A stretch of 64,000 nucleotides of DNA from Sphaerosporella brunnea (taxonomy: Eukaryota; Ascomycota; Pezizomycetes; Pezizales; Pyronemataceae), in assembly GCA_008704415.1 (NCBI GenBank), contig VXIS01000010.1:124001-188000 (forward strand), in the 5' to 3' direction. The notes beneath the pieces are model-generated. The model worked only from the letters and a program-made list of their open reading frames with translations. It was not told the DNA's origin and made no database searches. This document shows, piece by piece, positions 32,388 through 43,544 of the stretch. Position numbers and translations under genes: made by a program. The number at the start of each line of letters is the position of its first letter. Within the stretch, counting starts at the first letter, position 1.

Positions 32388-35300
32388 TGGTTGTCTTCGT
32401 CTAGCTTAGGATTGACAGCTCTTGGAGTTACGGACACAGTTGTGGAGGAAACAGTACTGGAAGGAAAGCACCTTATTGTTTCTTGCACTCTGTCATTCAG
32501 CAATAAAACTGTTCGTACTCATGCGCTGATCGATTGTGGCGCAACTGGCATATCCTTTGTGGACGAAGACTTCGCTCGCCATCACCAACTCCCCTTACGC
32601 TCCTTAAGAAAACCCCGTGCCCTCGAAGTAATCGACGGCCGTCCAATCTCTTCCGGTGACATCACTCATCTGTCCGTCGCCTAATGTACCATCCAAGATC
32701 ACCAAGAACAACTCCCCATGTTTGTCACCAAATTAGGACACTACCCCATTGTACTCGGAATCCCCTGGCTCCAGCTCCACGACGTCGCGATCCGATTCAG
32801 CTCTCGGACTCTCACCTTCGGATCACAATACTGCCTGGCTCACTGCAACCCCGTACCAACAACCGTCTCAGCCCTTAGCGAAGAACCTCCAGAGGTCTTT
32901 CGGGAACCCATCACAGCAGCGCCAGCAAAACTCCACATCGCCTCACTAAAAGCCTCCTCCTTCTGCCGATTGGCCAAGAAAAAGCACCTAGCCGTCAATT
33001 CTATATCCCTGTACAAAATTAATAGGGCCCTTGAAAAGAAGTACGCCGAAGACGACAACGACCTACGCAAAATTGTCCCCGCCGAATTCCACGGCTATCT
33101 CCCTTTGTTCAAGGAGGCAATTGCAAATGTACTACCGCCGCATCGACCATATGACCATAAGATTCCTTTGAGAGAGGGCTTCCTTCCCCCAGTTGGCCCT
33201 CTGTATTCCCTCTCCCGAGAGGAGCTGGAAGCCCTCAAGGCCTGGCTCGAAGAAAACTTGGAAAAGGGATTCATCCACCGCTCGTCCTCGCCAGCCGCGT
33301 CGCCCATCCTGTTCGTCAAGAAAGCAGACGGGTCTCTACGGCTGTGTGTTGACTACCGAGACCTGAACGAAGGAACTATCAAGAACAGGTACCCGTTACC
33401 TCTGATCCAGGAGACACTGATGCAGCTCTCCAAGGCAAAATACTTCACGACGTTGGACATCCGAGGAGCCTACAACCTGGTCCGCATGGCTGAAGGGGAA
33501 GAATGGAAGACCGCCTTCAGAACCCGCTACGGGCTTTTCGAATCGCTGGTAATGCCTTTCAGACTCACAAATGTCCCTGCCGACTTCCAAGCCTTCATCA
33601 ACGACGTACTTCGACCGTTCTTCGACCGCTTTTGTACGGCCTACCTCGACGACATCTTGATCTATTCAGAGACCATCGAAGGACACTGCGAGCATATCAA
33701 GCAGATCCTCGATGCTCTCAGCAAAGCTGGGCTCCACCTCAAGCCGGAGAAATGCAAGTTCTATCAGATGGAGGTCAAGTACCTGGGCTTACTGGTCGGA
33801 CGCAACGGCATCAAGATGGACCCCAGCACAGTCCAAACAATCATGGAATGGTAACCACCATCCAACCTCAAGAACGTTCAGGAATTCTTAGGATTTGCGA
33901 ACTTCTATCGCCGGTTCATTCGCGACTATTCAAAGGTGGTTGCCCCACTCACCTCGCTGACCAAGAAAGACAATGGCCAACCCGTGCCCTTTGTGTGGGG
34001 TACCGCGCAGCAAAACGCGTTCGATACCCTCAAAAAGGCTTTTACAACCGCCCCGATTCTCCGACACTTCGACTATGATCGTGAAGTTGTTGTCGAAACC
34101 GATGCATCAGACTACGTCTTAGCCGGTGTCCTCTCCCAGTATGACGATGAGGGAACCCTCCACCCCGTCGCCTTCTTTTCCATGAAACACTCCCCTGCCG
34201 AATGCAACTATGAGATCTACGACAAGGAGTTGATGGCTATCGTTCGATGCTTCAAGGAATGGCGTCCCCACCTTGAAGGCTCTGCGTTCCCCGTCCAGGT
34301 TCTCACCGATCACAAGAACCTGGAATATTTTATGACAACGAAACTGCTCAACCGTCGCCAGGCCCGCTGGTCCGAATTCCTGTCTCGCTTCAACTTCAAG
34401 ATAGTCTTTCGACCCGGTGTCGCTGGTGGGAAACCCGACGCCCTCACTAGGAGGTCTGGAGACCTCGCTAAAGAGGGGGATGAACGCCTTTTGGCCAACC
34501 AACAGGCAGTCCTCAAAGCGCACAACCTGCGCGACAATCTATGTTTGATGGTGGAAAACCCACCCAGCACCGGGCCATCCTCCCTGGAAACCCTGTTTGA
34601 CAAAGGGTACGAAGCGGATCCTTTCCCGCAACGAGTCCTAGAGATGCTGGCAAAAGGCACCCGAATCTCCAAAGACATTTCACTTGCCAACTGCTCTGAG
34701 CACCAAGGGAGGTTAATGTACCGCGGATGCTTCTACGTCCCAGATTACGCCCCCCTTTGGCTCCGACTCATTCAAGACCACCACGACCCTCCGACCATGG
34801 GACACCCGGAACGTGCAAAGACCTTGGAACTTCTATCCCGACGGTACTACTGGACAAGTATGCGACATGACGTTGAGAGATTCGTACGCAATTGTCATAC
34901 CTGCCGACGGACGAAAGCAACAAGACACGCACCGTTCGGGACTCTGAAGCCTCTTCCTGTCCCACACCATCCTTGGCAAAGTGTCTCCGTCGATTTCGTC
35001 ACTGGACTTCCTGTCTCGGAAGGCTACGATGCAATCTGCGCAGTAGTCTGCCGACTAACAAAACAACGCCACCTGATTCCCTGTCTTACAACCATCGACG
35101 CAGAAGGATTCGCTCAGCTATTTATTGAAAACGTCTTCAAGCACCATGGCCTCCCCGACGTTTTCATCTCCGACCGAGGCCCCCAATTCGTTGCTAACTT
35201 CTGGAAACACCTTGCTTCCTGTCTTGGGATTGAGACTGCTCCAAGCACCGCCTTCCACCCGCAGACCGATGGTCAGACAGAACGGATCAATGGCGTCACA

Positions 35301-36052
35301 GAGCAGTATCTCGGCGCCTACGTATCATACCTGCAGGACGATTGGAAGAAGTATCTCCCCCTGGCCGAATTCGCAGCCAATAATCAGGCTTCCGAGACTA
35401 CGTCACTGTCTCCTTTCTTCGCCGTCTATGGCCGTAACCCTAAGTGCTCCTTTGAGCTAGACATTCGGACCGACAACCCCGAACAGGTTGACGCGCAGCT
35501 GGTGGCCGAGCGGATGTCACACATCCACGACGTTCTACGAGCCGAGATGAAGTACGCCCAAGCCGATATACTGAAGCCGCCGATCGGTCCCGAGCCCCCG
35601 CCCCTGTGTTCAAAGAGAACGACCTCGTCTGGCTGGACTCTAGGAACTTGCGCACGGAACGACCATCTAGGAAACTCGAAAACAAGCACCTGGGCCCTTA
35701 CCGAGTGGTTCGAGCCGTCGGTACCCATGCCTATGAATTGGACATCCTCGACACCATGAAGAACCATCGCACCTTTCCGGTCTCGCTCCTAAACCCGGCA
35801 TCTTCCGACCCCCTCCCTGGACAGATCATTCCACCACCTCTCCCTGTTGTTGTCGATGGCGAAAAAGAATGGTCCGTCAATGCTATTCTGGATTCCCGCT
35901 TGGTAAGGGGACGCCTCAAATATCTGGTAAAGTGGACCGGCTACGACCCACCGGAGTGGGAGGCGGCAGAAGGAATCAATGGCCTTGAAGCTATCGACCG
36001 CTTCCACGAATTGTACCCACACAAGCCCGGACCACTCCCAGATGATAGCTGA
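32334..36052 (+). pseudogene. pol: gypsy A pol: protease, RT, RNase H, integrase, chromodomain
   Basis: Protease motif ALIDCGATG near 32525-32550. RT includes VKKADGSLRLCVDYRDLN and catalytic YLDD at 33642-33653. RNase H has ETDAS, NYEIYDKELMAI and LTDHKNLEYF. The integrase has an HHCC finger (HHDPPTMGH ... CHTC) and DDE core segments VDFVTG, ISDRGPQF and GQTERIN. A C-terminal chromodomain follows (RLKYLVKWTGYDPPEWE, about 35905-35975). Breaks: TAA at 32682 (before CTIQDHQEQL), TAA at 33852 (W-PPSNLKNVQ), and a one-base frameshift near 35570, after which the frame resumes as VFKENDLVWLDSRNL. Confidence 0.88.
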
Positions 36053-36087
36053 AGCTTCGTCGGAGCTCAGCCATAGGAGGGGGATAC

Positions 36088-36368
36088 TGTCACGGCTCAA
36101 GGTTAAGGGGTGGCTCGGCGCTAGGGTTAGGGTGTCACGTGACGCGCGGTCACGTGACGGGAAAGCATAAATGGCGAGGTTTCACTTGTTTTTGTTTCTT
36201 TTCTTCTTTTCTTCTTTACAGAACGTCTTGTATACTAGCGAACCTAGTAACCTTGAACCACCTTGTCTTGTCTCGTCTTCTTCTGCCTCTTGTCCTTGTC
36301 CTCCTGCCTCCGGTCCTTGCCTCGAAAGCTACGTACCTTGGATGTTTCCTCGCGCCTGTCCCGTTACA
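36088..36368 (+). repeat. gypsy A right LTR, joined directly to gypsy B
   Basis: 281 bp. Its last base (36368) abuts an internal pol position of gypsy B read in reverse, at the near-palindrome CTCTCGGGAGAG (36369-36380). Confidence 0.9.
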
Positions 36369-37256
36369 CTCTCGGGAGAGGGAATACAGAGGGCCAAATG
36401 GGGGAACGAAGCCCTCTCTCAAAGGAATCTTATGGTCATATGGTCGATGCGGCGGTAGTCTATTTGCAATTACCTCCTTGAACAAAGGGAGATAGCCGTG
36501 GAATTCGGCGGGGACAATTTTGCGTAGGTCGTTGTCGTCTTCGGCGTACTTCTTTTCAAGGGCCCTATTAATTTCGTACAGGGATACAGAATAGACGGCT
36601 AGGTGCTTTTTCTTGGCCAATCGGCAGAAGGAGGAGGCTTTTAGTGAGGCGATGTGGAGTTTTGCTGGCGCTGCTGTGATGGGTTCCCGAAAGACCTCTG
36701 GAGGTTCTTCGCTAAGGGCTGAGACGGTTGTTGGTACGGGGTTGCAGTGAGCCAGGCAGTATTGTGATCCGAAGGTGAGAGTCCGAGAGCTGAATCGGAT
36801 CGCGACGTCGTGGAGCTGGAGCCAGGGGATTCCGAGTACAATGGGGTAGTGTCCTAATTTGGTGACAAACATGGGGAGTTGTTCTTGGTGATCTTGGATG
36901 GTACATTAGGCGACGGACAGATGAGTGATGTCACCGGAAGAGATTGGACGGCCGTCGATTACTTCGAGGGCACGGGGTTTTCTTAAGGAGCGTAAGGGGA
37001 GTTGGTGATGGCGAGCGAAGTCTTCGTCCACAAAGGATATGCCAGTTGCGCCACAATCGATCAGCGCATGAGTACGAACAGTTTTATTGCTGAATGACAG
37101 AGTGCAAGAAACAATAAGGTGCTTTCCTTCCAGTACTGTTTCCTCCACAACTGTGTCCGTAACTCCAAGAGCTGTCAATCCTAAGCTAGACGAAGACAAC
37201 CAGATGGGGTGACCAGCAGCATAGCCATCAATGTGCGGCTGGTCTAGACGTTTCCC
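36369..37256 (-). pseudogene. pol: gypsy B protease and partial RT
   Basis: Contains the same ALIDCGATG protease motif and the same TAA (complement of 36906-36908) as gypsy A. It ends after LREGFVPPFGPLYSLSRE, where it meets the gypsy A LTR; a short fusion tail reads into that LTR. No catalytic RT motif remains. Confidence 0.85.
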
Positions 37257-38401
37257 GACTGGTTGTCGGTCGGAAGGGGAGTGAGCGTGGTAGTCGTAGT
37301 GGTGGCGGCGGTTCGGAGGTGGGCCGGCTTATTGAGGCAGGTCGCAGCCAAGTGCCCGTGGCCGCCGCAGTAGAGACAGCGACCCTCGGCAAGCCGGGCA
37401 GCTCGTTCCTGGGGTGTGATCTTGCGGCGATTGGCGGAAATGTCCATGGGTGTAGGGACGGGCTGCGTAGTGTCAGGTTGAGGCTGGGGGGCCGAAGTGG
37501 AGGCGAAGGTTCCTTGAGGCGTGCGGGGTTGTTGTGGAGTAGTGACCGGATGGTGACTGGCGTTGCGGGGGGCTGAAGACGAAGTGCTAGACCGGAGTTT
37601 GCGGAGGTGCTCAACGGCACGGATTTGGGAGTCGAGACGTTGGCACAGGTTGACAAAGTCGTTAAGGTTGGTGGGATTCGGGGTGCCGATGAGCTTCTCG
37701 AGGATTTTGATTGAGAGTCCATGCCGGAGGGCATCCATGGTGGCACGTTGATCCCAATCCAAATCTGAGACCAGCCTGGAGAACTCGGCGTAGTATAGCG
37801 AGAATTCCTTGTTGCCTTGTCAAAGGGTTTGGAGCTTGTGACGAGCTGTGGCGGCGCAGTCCGGGTCACCGAAGGCAGTCTGGAGGACGCTGATGACGTC
37901 TTCAACATCGTCGAGTCCTGTAATCGTGCCATTTTCGCGAATGTAGGGGAGGCGTTGTTCCATGGCACGGCCTTCGCATCGGTTGATGGCATAGGACAAC
38001 CGTAGCTGGGGGGTTGGGAAACGTGTGGTGTCGGCGAACAGCTTGAGACGGAGCTGGGCGACAAACGACCGAAGCTTATCGCGGGTGCCGTCGAACATAG
38101 GTGCGTCCGGGAGCTTGTCACCTCGTGCTCCATGGTTCTCCGGTGCCAGCTGGCCCAGGAGGCGGGTGATGATTTCTCGTTGACGGACCAGTTCTTGCTC
38201 GGCAGCGTCAGCTCGAGCGGTTTCTTCGGCCAAGGTAAGGTTGTCGTCCGTGGGTGCAGGTGTATAGTCAGGGGTGCTGAGGACTTCGGTGCAGATTCTG
38301 TGGATATAGTCGAGAGGGTCGTTGTTTTCAAGATCGGTGAGAGCGCTGGCAGCCACGAGGCGTGCCCAGAGGTCGTCGGAGATAGCTTTGTATATCGGCA
38401 T
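37244..38401 (-). pseudogene. gag: gypsy B gag
   Basis: ATG at 38401-38399, zinc knuckle CLYCGGHGHLAATC, stop at 37244. The internal TGA (complement of 37820-37822) is at the same codon as in gypsy A. The frameshift heptamer is at 37256-37250. Differences from gypsy A are few and mostly single residues. Confidence 0.85.
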
Positions 38402-38466
38402 GGTGTGTCGAGGTCGGGAGCAGGAGCGGGAGCTACGTAGGTTGAAGATAGTTCGACAGAACGTAC

Positions 38467-38747
38467 TGTAACGGGACAGGCGCGAGGAGACGTCCAAGGT
38501 ACGTAGCTTTCGAGGCAAGGACCGGAGGCAGGAGGACCAGGACAAGAGGCAGAAGAAGACGAGACAAGACAAGGTGGTTCAAGGTTACTAGGTTCGCTAG
38601 TATACAAGACGTTCTGTAAAGAAGAAAAGAAGAAAAGAAACAAAAACAAGTGAAACCTCGCTATTTATGCTTTCCTGTCACGTGACCGCGCGTCACGTGA
38701 CACCCTAACCCTAGCGCCGAGCCACCCCTTAACCTTGAGCCGTGACA
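38467..38747 (-). repeat. gypsy B 5' LTR
   Basis: 281 bp, reverse orientation, with the same E-box pair, TATA-like box and self-primer sequence. It ends exactly where the LINE frame resumes at 38748. Confidence 0.9.
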
Positions 38748-41700
38748 GCCGGTGGTACAGCCCGATGCCCCAACAACAGCTCTTGACCAGGAGGCTACCT
38801 GGATTTCAGCGGCCATCACCCAAACCCTCCAGATGCACGCCAAACCGCTACGCATATGCGCACGCTTCAAGCGCTGGTGGAACGCAGACATCGACGAACT
38901 ACGCCGCGTACTCAATGCGGTCAAACGATCCTTTCGCAGGCGTCAAGGGACCACTCATCAGGCTGTGAAAAATGCACGCAGGGCTCTCAGAAGCGCTATC
39001 AGGAAAGCTAAACGGGCACACTGGACGACTTTTCTGCAACACGCCGGCCCAGAAGACACATGGAAGGCCCTGAGATACGCTAACAACACTCCCACAATGA
39101 CTGAAAGGGGTGCGCTCACCGGTCAGGACGGCAGGATAGCCACCACCATGAAGGAGAAGAGCGACATGATGGCACGGCAAGCCTTCCCCGAGCCTCCATC
39201 CGACAACTGGTCCCCTCAAGAGCTTGACGGACTGAGCAACGACACGTACGTTTCAGACGAAGAGGTCGAGCAGGCATGCTTTGCGCAGGCCTCCCGCTCT
39301 GCTGCTGGCCCAGACAAGCTGGGCCCTCCAGCCGTCAGGCTAGCTTACAAGTGGGACCCCACCGGGATCACAGGACTTGTACGCGCGTGCATCTGGCAAG
39401 GTCACCAGCCACTGCCATGGCGCCAGGCCATCGGTGTTGTCATACCCAAACCTGGCAAAGACGATTGCTCCAAAGCCCGAGCTCACCGTGCCATCTCCCT
39501 ACTTTGCTGCCTGGGCAAGGTAATCCAGCGAGTAGCCACAGGCAGATTGGCTCAAGCCGCAGAGTCAAAAGGCTGGCTGCACGAGGGCCAATTTGGCAGC
39601 AGACGAAGTAGAGCAGCCGTGGATGCGGTCGTAATTCTGATGGATCACGCTCAAGAGGCATGGCAGGAGAAACGCATGGTCGGAGCACTACTGATGGATG
39701 TCAAAGGAGCCTTCGACCATGTCTCTAAAGCCGTGCTGATACGCAGACTCATCAAGCTAGGAGCGCCACATAGCCTGATCAAATGGACTGCCTCCTTCAT
39801 GGAAAATAGGCGTGTCCAGATGAAGGTTGAAGGACAACTCAGCGAGACGATCAACATCAAGACAGGGCTACCACAAGGATCCCCAATCTCGCCCATCCTT
39901 TTCGCGGTATACCTCTCAGGCCTCTTCCCTGAGGTGGAGAGAGCCATCCAGGGCACTTTCGCGCTCTCATACGCAGACGACATCGCATGGGTTGCTACCG
40001 GAGACACAGTAGCAGACGTTACAAACATGCTTAACCGCTGCGTGACCGCCAGCCTCAAGTGGGCAGACGCCAATGCAGTAGCCTTTGATGTGGCCAAGAC
40101 CGAAGCAATCCTGCTAACGCGGAAGCGGAGGCTTCCCGACATGCAAGTCTCTGTGGCTGGCATACAAGTTCCCTATAACAAGCATGCGACACGATGGCTT
40201 GGAGTCTTCTTGGATTCCAAACTGACCCTCCAGCATCATCATAATGTCAGAATGGGCAAGGCAAGATCCGCGGAAGCCAGGATCCAGTCACTAACAGGCC
40301 GGCTGGGTTTATGCACCGAGAACGTACGATGGATCCAGATCGCAGCGGTGCAAGCTGTCGCTCTATACGGAACTGAACTATGGTTTGATGGCCAAAAGGA
40401 ACGAACTGCCGATATACAGAAGCTGTTCAACAGGCAGGCCAGATCAATACTGGGTGCCCTACGGACATCGGCTATTGGACCCCTCATCTGCGAAGCCGGT
40501 CTGACAGACGCCGAAACTGTCCTCCGCCACAGACGCAGGCGCCTTGCAGCCCGCCTGGCGGCAACTCCAGACAACAACCCAGCCGGCAACCGGCTGCGGA
40601 ACGCCGCAACCGACCTAAACGGAAACCGACAGCCAGAAGTCAAGTCTACCAACGACCTGCTCCGCTTTATAGCAAGCAGCGCCTTTGGTGGGAGTGCCCC
40701 AGAAACTCAGCCACCCAACATCATGGGCAAGTTGGCCGCGACCATCCCTGGACACCCCACAAGCATGGAACCGACTCGACCGAATCTCCAGCACCCCACC
40801 GGCCAGGTCGCCATTGAAGAGGACGAAAACACTGCGGCGCTGACGGCCTCGTCACTGGAACAGCCCACGAAAAACCACGTGGCAGTGTACACGGACGGAT
40901 CACGCTTGGAAGACGGCCACTGTGCCTTTGGCGCAGTTGCACGAACCAGCATGACTATCGACGAGTGGTGCCGAAGCAGTGGCTACATTGGCAATAACAA
41001 GGAAGACTATGACGCAGAGCTGTTCCGCATCGCGGCTGGACTAGAACTGGCATCGAGAAGCACCCACGTCAGATCACGCCTCCGACAAGAAGACCCGCCG
41101 AACCTGTCTGGGACCGTCTACATCTTTGTGGACGCTCAAGCGGCACTCAAACGCCTGAAGCGTGGTGACCCGGGAGCAGGTCAATGGATGCTACCACGAA
41201 TCCGCCAAGCTGAAAATGAGCAACGCCTGCTCGGCTGGAACACCGAATACAGATGGGTTCCCAGGCACAAAGGCATCCCAGGCAACGAAATGGCCCACTA
41301 AATCGCCAAGGCCGCTGCAAGAGACCGACTGGACAGGCCGCACACAATCGAGGTCACTTCACTGGCGCACGTTGGCCGCCTGGTCACCGACGCCAGGACA
41401 CAAGACCGAAATGCCTGGCTGAGCCGCCAGATCAAAGCCAAAGCATACTATAAGCGCAAAGCTAAATGGGACAAGACTACGGCCAAGGCTCCTAAAGCAC
41501 TGGCGTCTCGGTACTTCCAACTCCGGCTCAACAAAGCACCCACCGCTCCATATCTGATGTGGACCGGCCGCAGGACGGACGACAAGTGCTGGTGGTGCCG
41601 CAAGGCCCCCAAGCAGACGAGGGAGCATCTTCTGAAGAGATGCGCAAGATGGAAGAAAGAGCAGGAAGCCCTATGGGAGGCCATAGGGCTTGCAACGAAA

Positions 41701-41838
41701 GTAGGCGGCAATGAGGGCTGGAAGAGGACCTCCATTATGGTAGCCAGGGTCCTGGCAGACGCTAGGTGCACGGAAGCCCTGTTGGGCTTCCTGTCGAGCA
41801 CGCATGTAGGAAAGTGGCCAGAGAAGCCACAAGAATGA
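38748..41838 (+). pseudogene. LINE ORF2: RT, RNase H, C-terminal zinc motif (endonuclease missing)
   Basis: The frame is already open at the gypsy junction and starts in the linker before RT (RFKRWWNADIDELRRVL). RT motifs: GPDKLGPPAV, RAISLLCCLGKVIQRV, LLMDVKGAFDHVS, GLPQGSPISPILF, and catalytic SYADDIAW near 39967-39990. RNase H: VYTDGSRLED, DAELFRIAAGLEL, FVDAQAAL and RHKGIPGNEMAH. TAA at 41299 (CAA by C-to-T) breaks the end of RNase H. The frame continues to CWWCRKAPKQTREHLLKRC, the usual C-terminal CCHC motif, and TGA at 41836. No start codon and no AP endonuclease are left. Confidence 0.85.
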
Positions 41839-42023
41839 CCCCGCCTGTTCCTTCCTTTGTTTTTCCTTCTGTCTTTCCTTTGTCACACATTGAACACGAC
41901 TTTCCTTGGTATGCTTATTGAATCACGCCCGTCTGTGGACACACAAGGTCCAAGGGTAGATTTATGTACATAGTCCCATGTCATGGCCGCAAGCGGCCGA
42001 ATACAGGATGATTAAAACAAAAA
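41839..42023 (+). other. LINE 3' UTR with hairpin
   Basis: TCATGGCCGCAAGCGGCC (41981-41998) forms a tight 6-bp stem, followed by AATACAGGATGATTAAAAC and the A-rich tail. The 52.5-kb LINE fragment keeps the same hairpin and spacing, suggesting it matters for RT recognition. Confidence 0.6.
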
Positions 42024-42253
42024 GGCCGGGCGCATGCTTTTGATATCACTCGGAACCCAAAAATAGCAGTTGTTCTTAGTAATACTGCTAGTAGCGCCAT
42101 GTAGTCCTATCGACCACTATCGACACTGCAGGGGATAGCTTAACCCGATCGCCTGATTTGTGGGCGGAAAACAACTGGAGGTTGAAGAAGTCGTCGACAA
42201 AGGAAAGGACGACTTGAAAACTCGAAAACGAAAAGAGCTCGCCGAATCACAAG

Positions 42254-43543
42254 ATGGCGACGAAGACAGTAGTGCCATTGCTCCAGGGCGACAACTACCC
42301 GGTGTGTGTGAGAGCTATGAAACGTCAGCTGCAGGGAGCAGGACTGTACGACTTGATAAACGGCGAACGAAAGCGACAGAAACCGCCACTTATACCGGAA
42401 GGGTTGACCATTATTTCAACAGATGAAGACAAGCCTCAATGCCACAATCCAGCGTATCTCAACCTCTGGTTCGTTATACTGTCGACGTCACCAGATTTAG
42501 AGGAGATCAACAGAGAGTGGGAGCTCTGATTCTCTCTGCAGTGCACGACTCCATATTGATGAAGGTTGAAGACGATCAAACCTTGGACACCGCAAAAGCT
42601 TTGTGGCTGCTCTTGCTGGGAATATCGACGGGCTGCGAAGCGCAACCCTGTGGCTGGTCTCACGGCACTACTGAAAACGAAGCGAATGGATTACGACAGC
42701 ATCGCTGAGTACGAAAGCAACTTCAAGGCCACTGCAGCAATGTGCGACGCAGCTGGTACCGTCATCCACGACAGGTTGATGGCTACTATCATCTATCAAG
42801 GCCTACCAGACGACGCGCATTGGACTCACCTGTGGACCGAAATCCTGGATATGATAGATGCCGACGACTGCGGTGTGACAAAGGTCCTGAAGCGAATGAA
42901 GCAATGTGAGAGCGCAATGCCTGCTTGGAAGGTGGCAGCAGCGACGGCGGCGGCACCCACTGCGCATGCGGCAGAGGCAACGGATACAGCGATGTATGTC
43001 AAAGACGAAAAAGAAGACGATGGCCGCTGTTGGTACTGCGGAATGCTGGGGCACAGGAAGCGATACTGCCCAAAGAAAAAGGAGAACCGCAGGTGTAGTC
43101 AGAAATCCGAAACGTCTGAAGCCAAGGCGACAACGAGCACCGATTACGTACTGTTGACATCGGAATGTCATCCGAATGCAGCCTCTTCCCCCATCCCGAT
43201 GCCAGTTTTCATGGATCACAGCGAAGCCGAAACAGACAAATTGATGGCTAGAGCTTTCTCCAGGGAGAGACCTGCTTTGGTTGACGAAAGGGCGGCTGTC
43301 GCCGAAGAGAGAGCCAGTTTGGCCAATGCAAGAGCTGCTTTCGCAGAAGAGCAAGCTGCTTTTGCCCAAGAGAGGGCTGCTGTCGCCGAAGAAAGAGCCA
43401 GTATTGCAAACGCGAGAGCTGCATTCGCCGCAGACAGAACCCGATACGGGAGTCAGCGAAAGCAGGACAAAGCTGGATACGAGAGGCGGAGAGAGCCGAA
43501 TTCACCAACAATAATGCTCTTTTCGCCGAAAGGTGGGAGCTAG
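42254..43543 (+). pseudogene. gag: copia 1 gag
   Basis: ATG 42254: MATKTVVPLLQGDNYPVCVR, a copia-type Gag start (LxGDNYxxW), then GAGLYDLING. Two frameshifts (near 42470 and 42590) break the first half. From about 42620 the frame is continuous: AKRNPVAGLTALLKTKRMDY, DRLMATIIYQGLPDD, then zinc knuckle CWYCGMLGHRKRYC (about 43030-43071). It continues without a stop into the heptad-repeat region and ends TAG at 43541. No protease follows. Confidence 0.75.
43256..43460 (+). repeat. 21-bp repeats coding for heptads, fused to copia 1 Gag
   Basis: Nine successive seven-residue units (RPALVDE, RAAVAEE, RASLANA, RAAFAEE, QAAFAQE, RAAVAEE, RASIANA, RAAFAAD, RTRYGSQ) are in frame with Gag. The regular Ala plus charged pattern predicts a long coiled coil. 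Related heptads recur later in other frames (AALAAEQADFTEKG near 43715; AAFVGQKDAFKTKK near 43900). Confidence 0.75.
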
Positions 43544-43544
43544 A

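Larger units (their letters stand above)
30843..36368 (+). mobile_element. gypsy A, full-length Ty3/gypsy chromovirus
   Basis: LTRs 30843-31123 and 36088-36368 are both 281 bp, TGTCACGG...CCGTTACA, and differ at about four sites. The interior has a self-primer site, gag, a -1 frameshift site, then protease-RT-RNase H-integrase-chromodomain, and a purine tract AGGAGGGGGATAC before the right LTR. Coding is damaged: stops at 31768, 32682 and 33852 and a frameshift near 35570. The expected 5-bp duplication is not present (left flank CGTCT; right flank is gypsy B). Confidence 0.9.
36369..38747 (-). mobile_element. gypsy B, inverted and truncated copy
   Basis: Reading leftward: LTR 38747-38467, gag, frameshift site, protease and the start of RT, ending at 36369 just after LYSLSRE (gypsy A position about 33222). 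Sequence is nearly identical to gypsy A, with scattered differences (EELLPYIRDNG versus EQRLPYIRENG). The remaining pol and the second LTR are absent. Confidence 0.9.
28529..42023 (+). mobile_element. Tad1/I-like LINE, split by gypsy A/B
   Basis: Bounded by a duplication AAGGCCGGGCGCA (28516-28528; repeated at 42022-42034), typical of target-primed insertion. The 3' end is ATTAAAACAAAAA. It contains ORF1 with zinc knuckles and ORF2 with RT, RNase H and a C-terminal zinc motif. The AP-endonuclease domain expected between ORF1 and RT is missing: the gypsy block replaces it rather than simply interrupting it. LINE sequence present totals about 5.6 kb. Confidence 0.85.
27551..42134 (+). mobile_element. 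short piggyBac-like element (about 1.1 kb) in the copia 1 leader
   Basis: Inverted ends CCCCTGCAGTGTC[A/G]ATAGTG...GATAGGACTACA match over about 35 bp. Flanks are ACTAT and ATAGC; copia 2 reads ACTATAGC at the same leader position (47979-47986), which proves this is an insertion. The repeated target bases are AT, or TATA with changed outer bases, not the usual piggyBac TTAA. Without the LINE it is 1,078 bp with one ORF. Its 3' region shares ATGCTTTTGATATCACTCG with the piggyBac at 62.6 kb, supporting family membership. Confidence 0.75.

Noticed and set aside
36216..36872. Minus-strand ORF with a novel C-terminus
   Set aside because: It is the gypsy B protease/RT frame running through the junction into the gypsy A LTR, so the tail is a fusion artefact.
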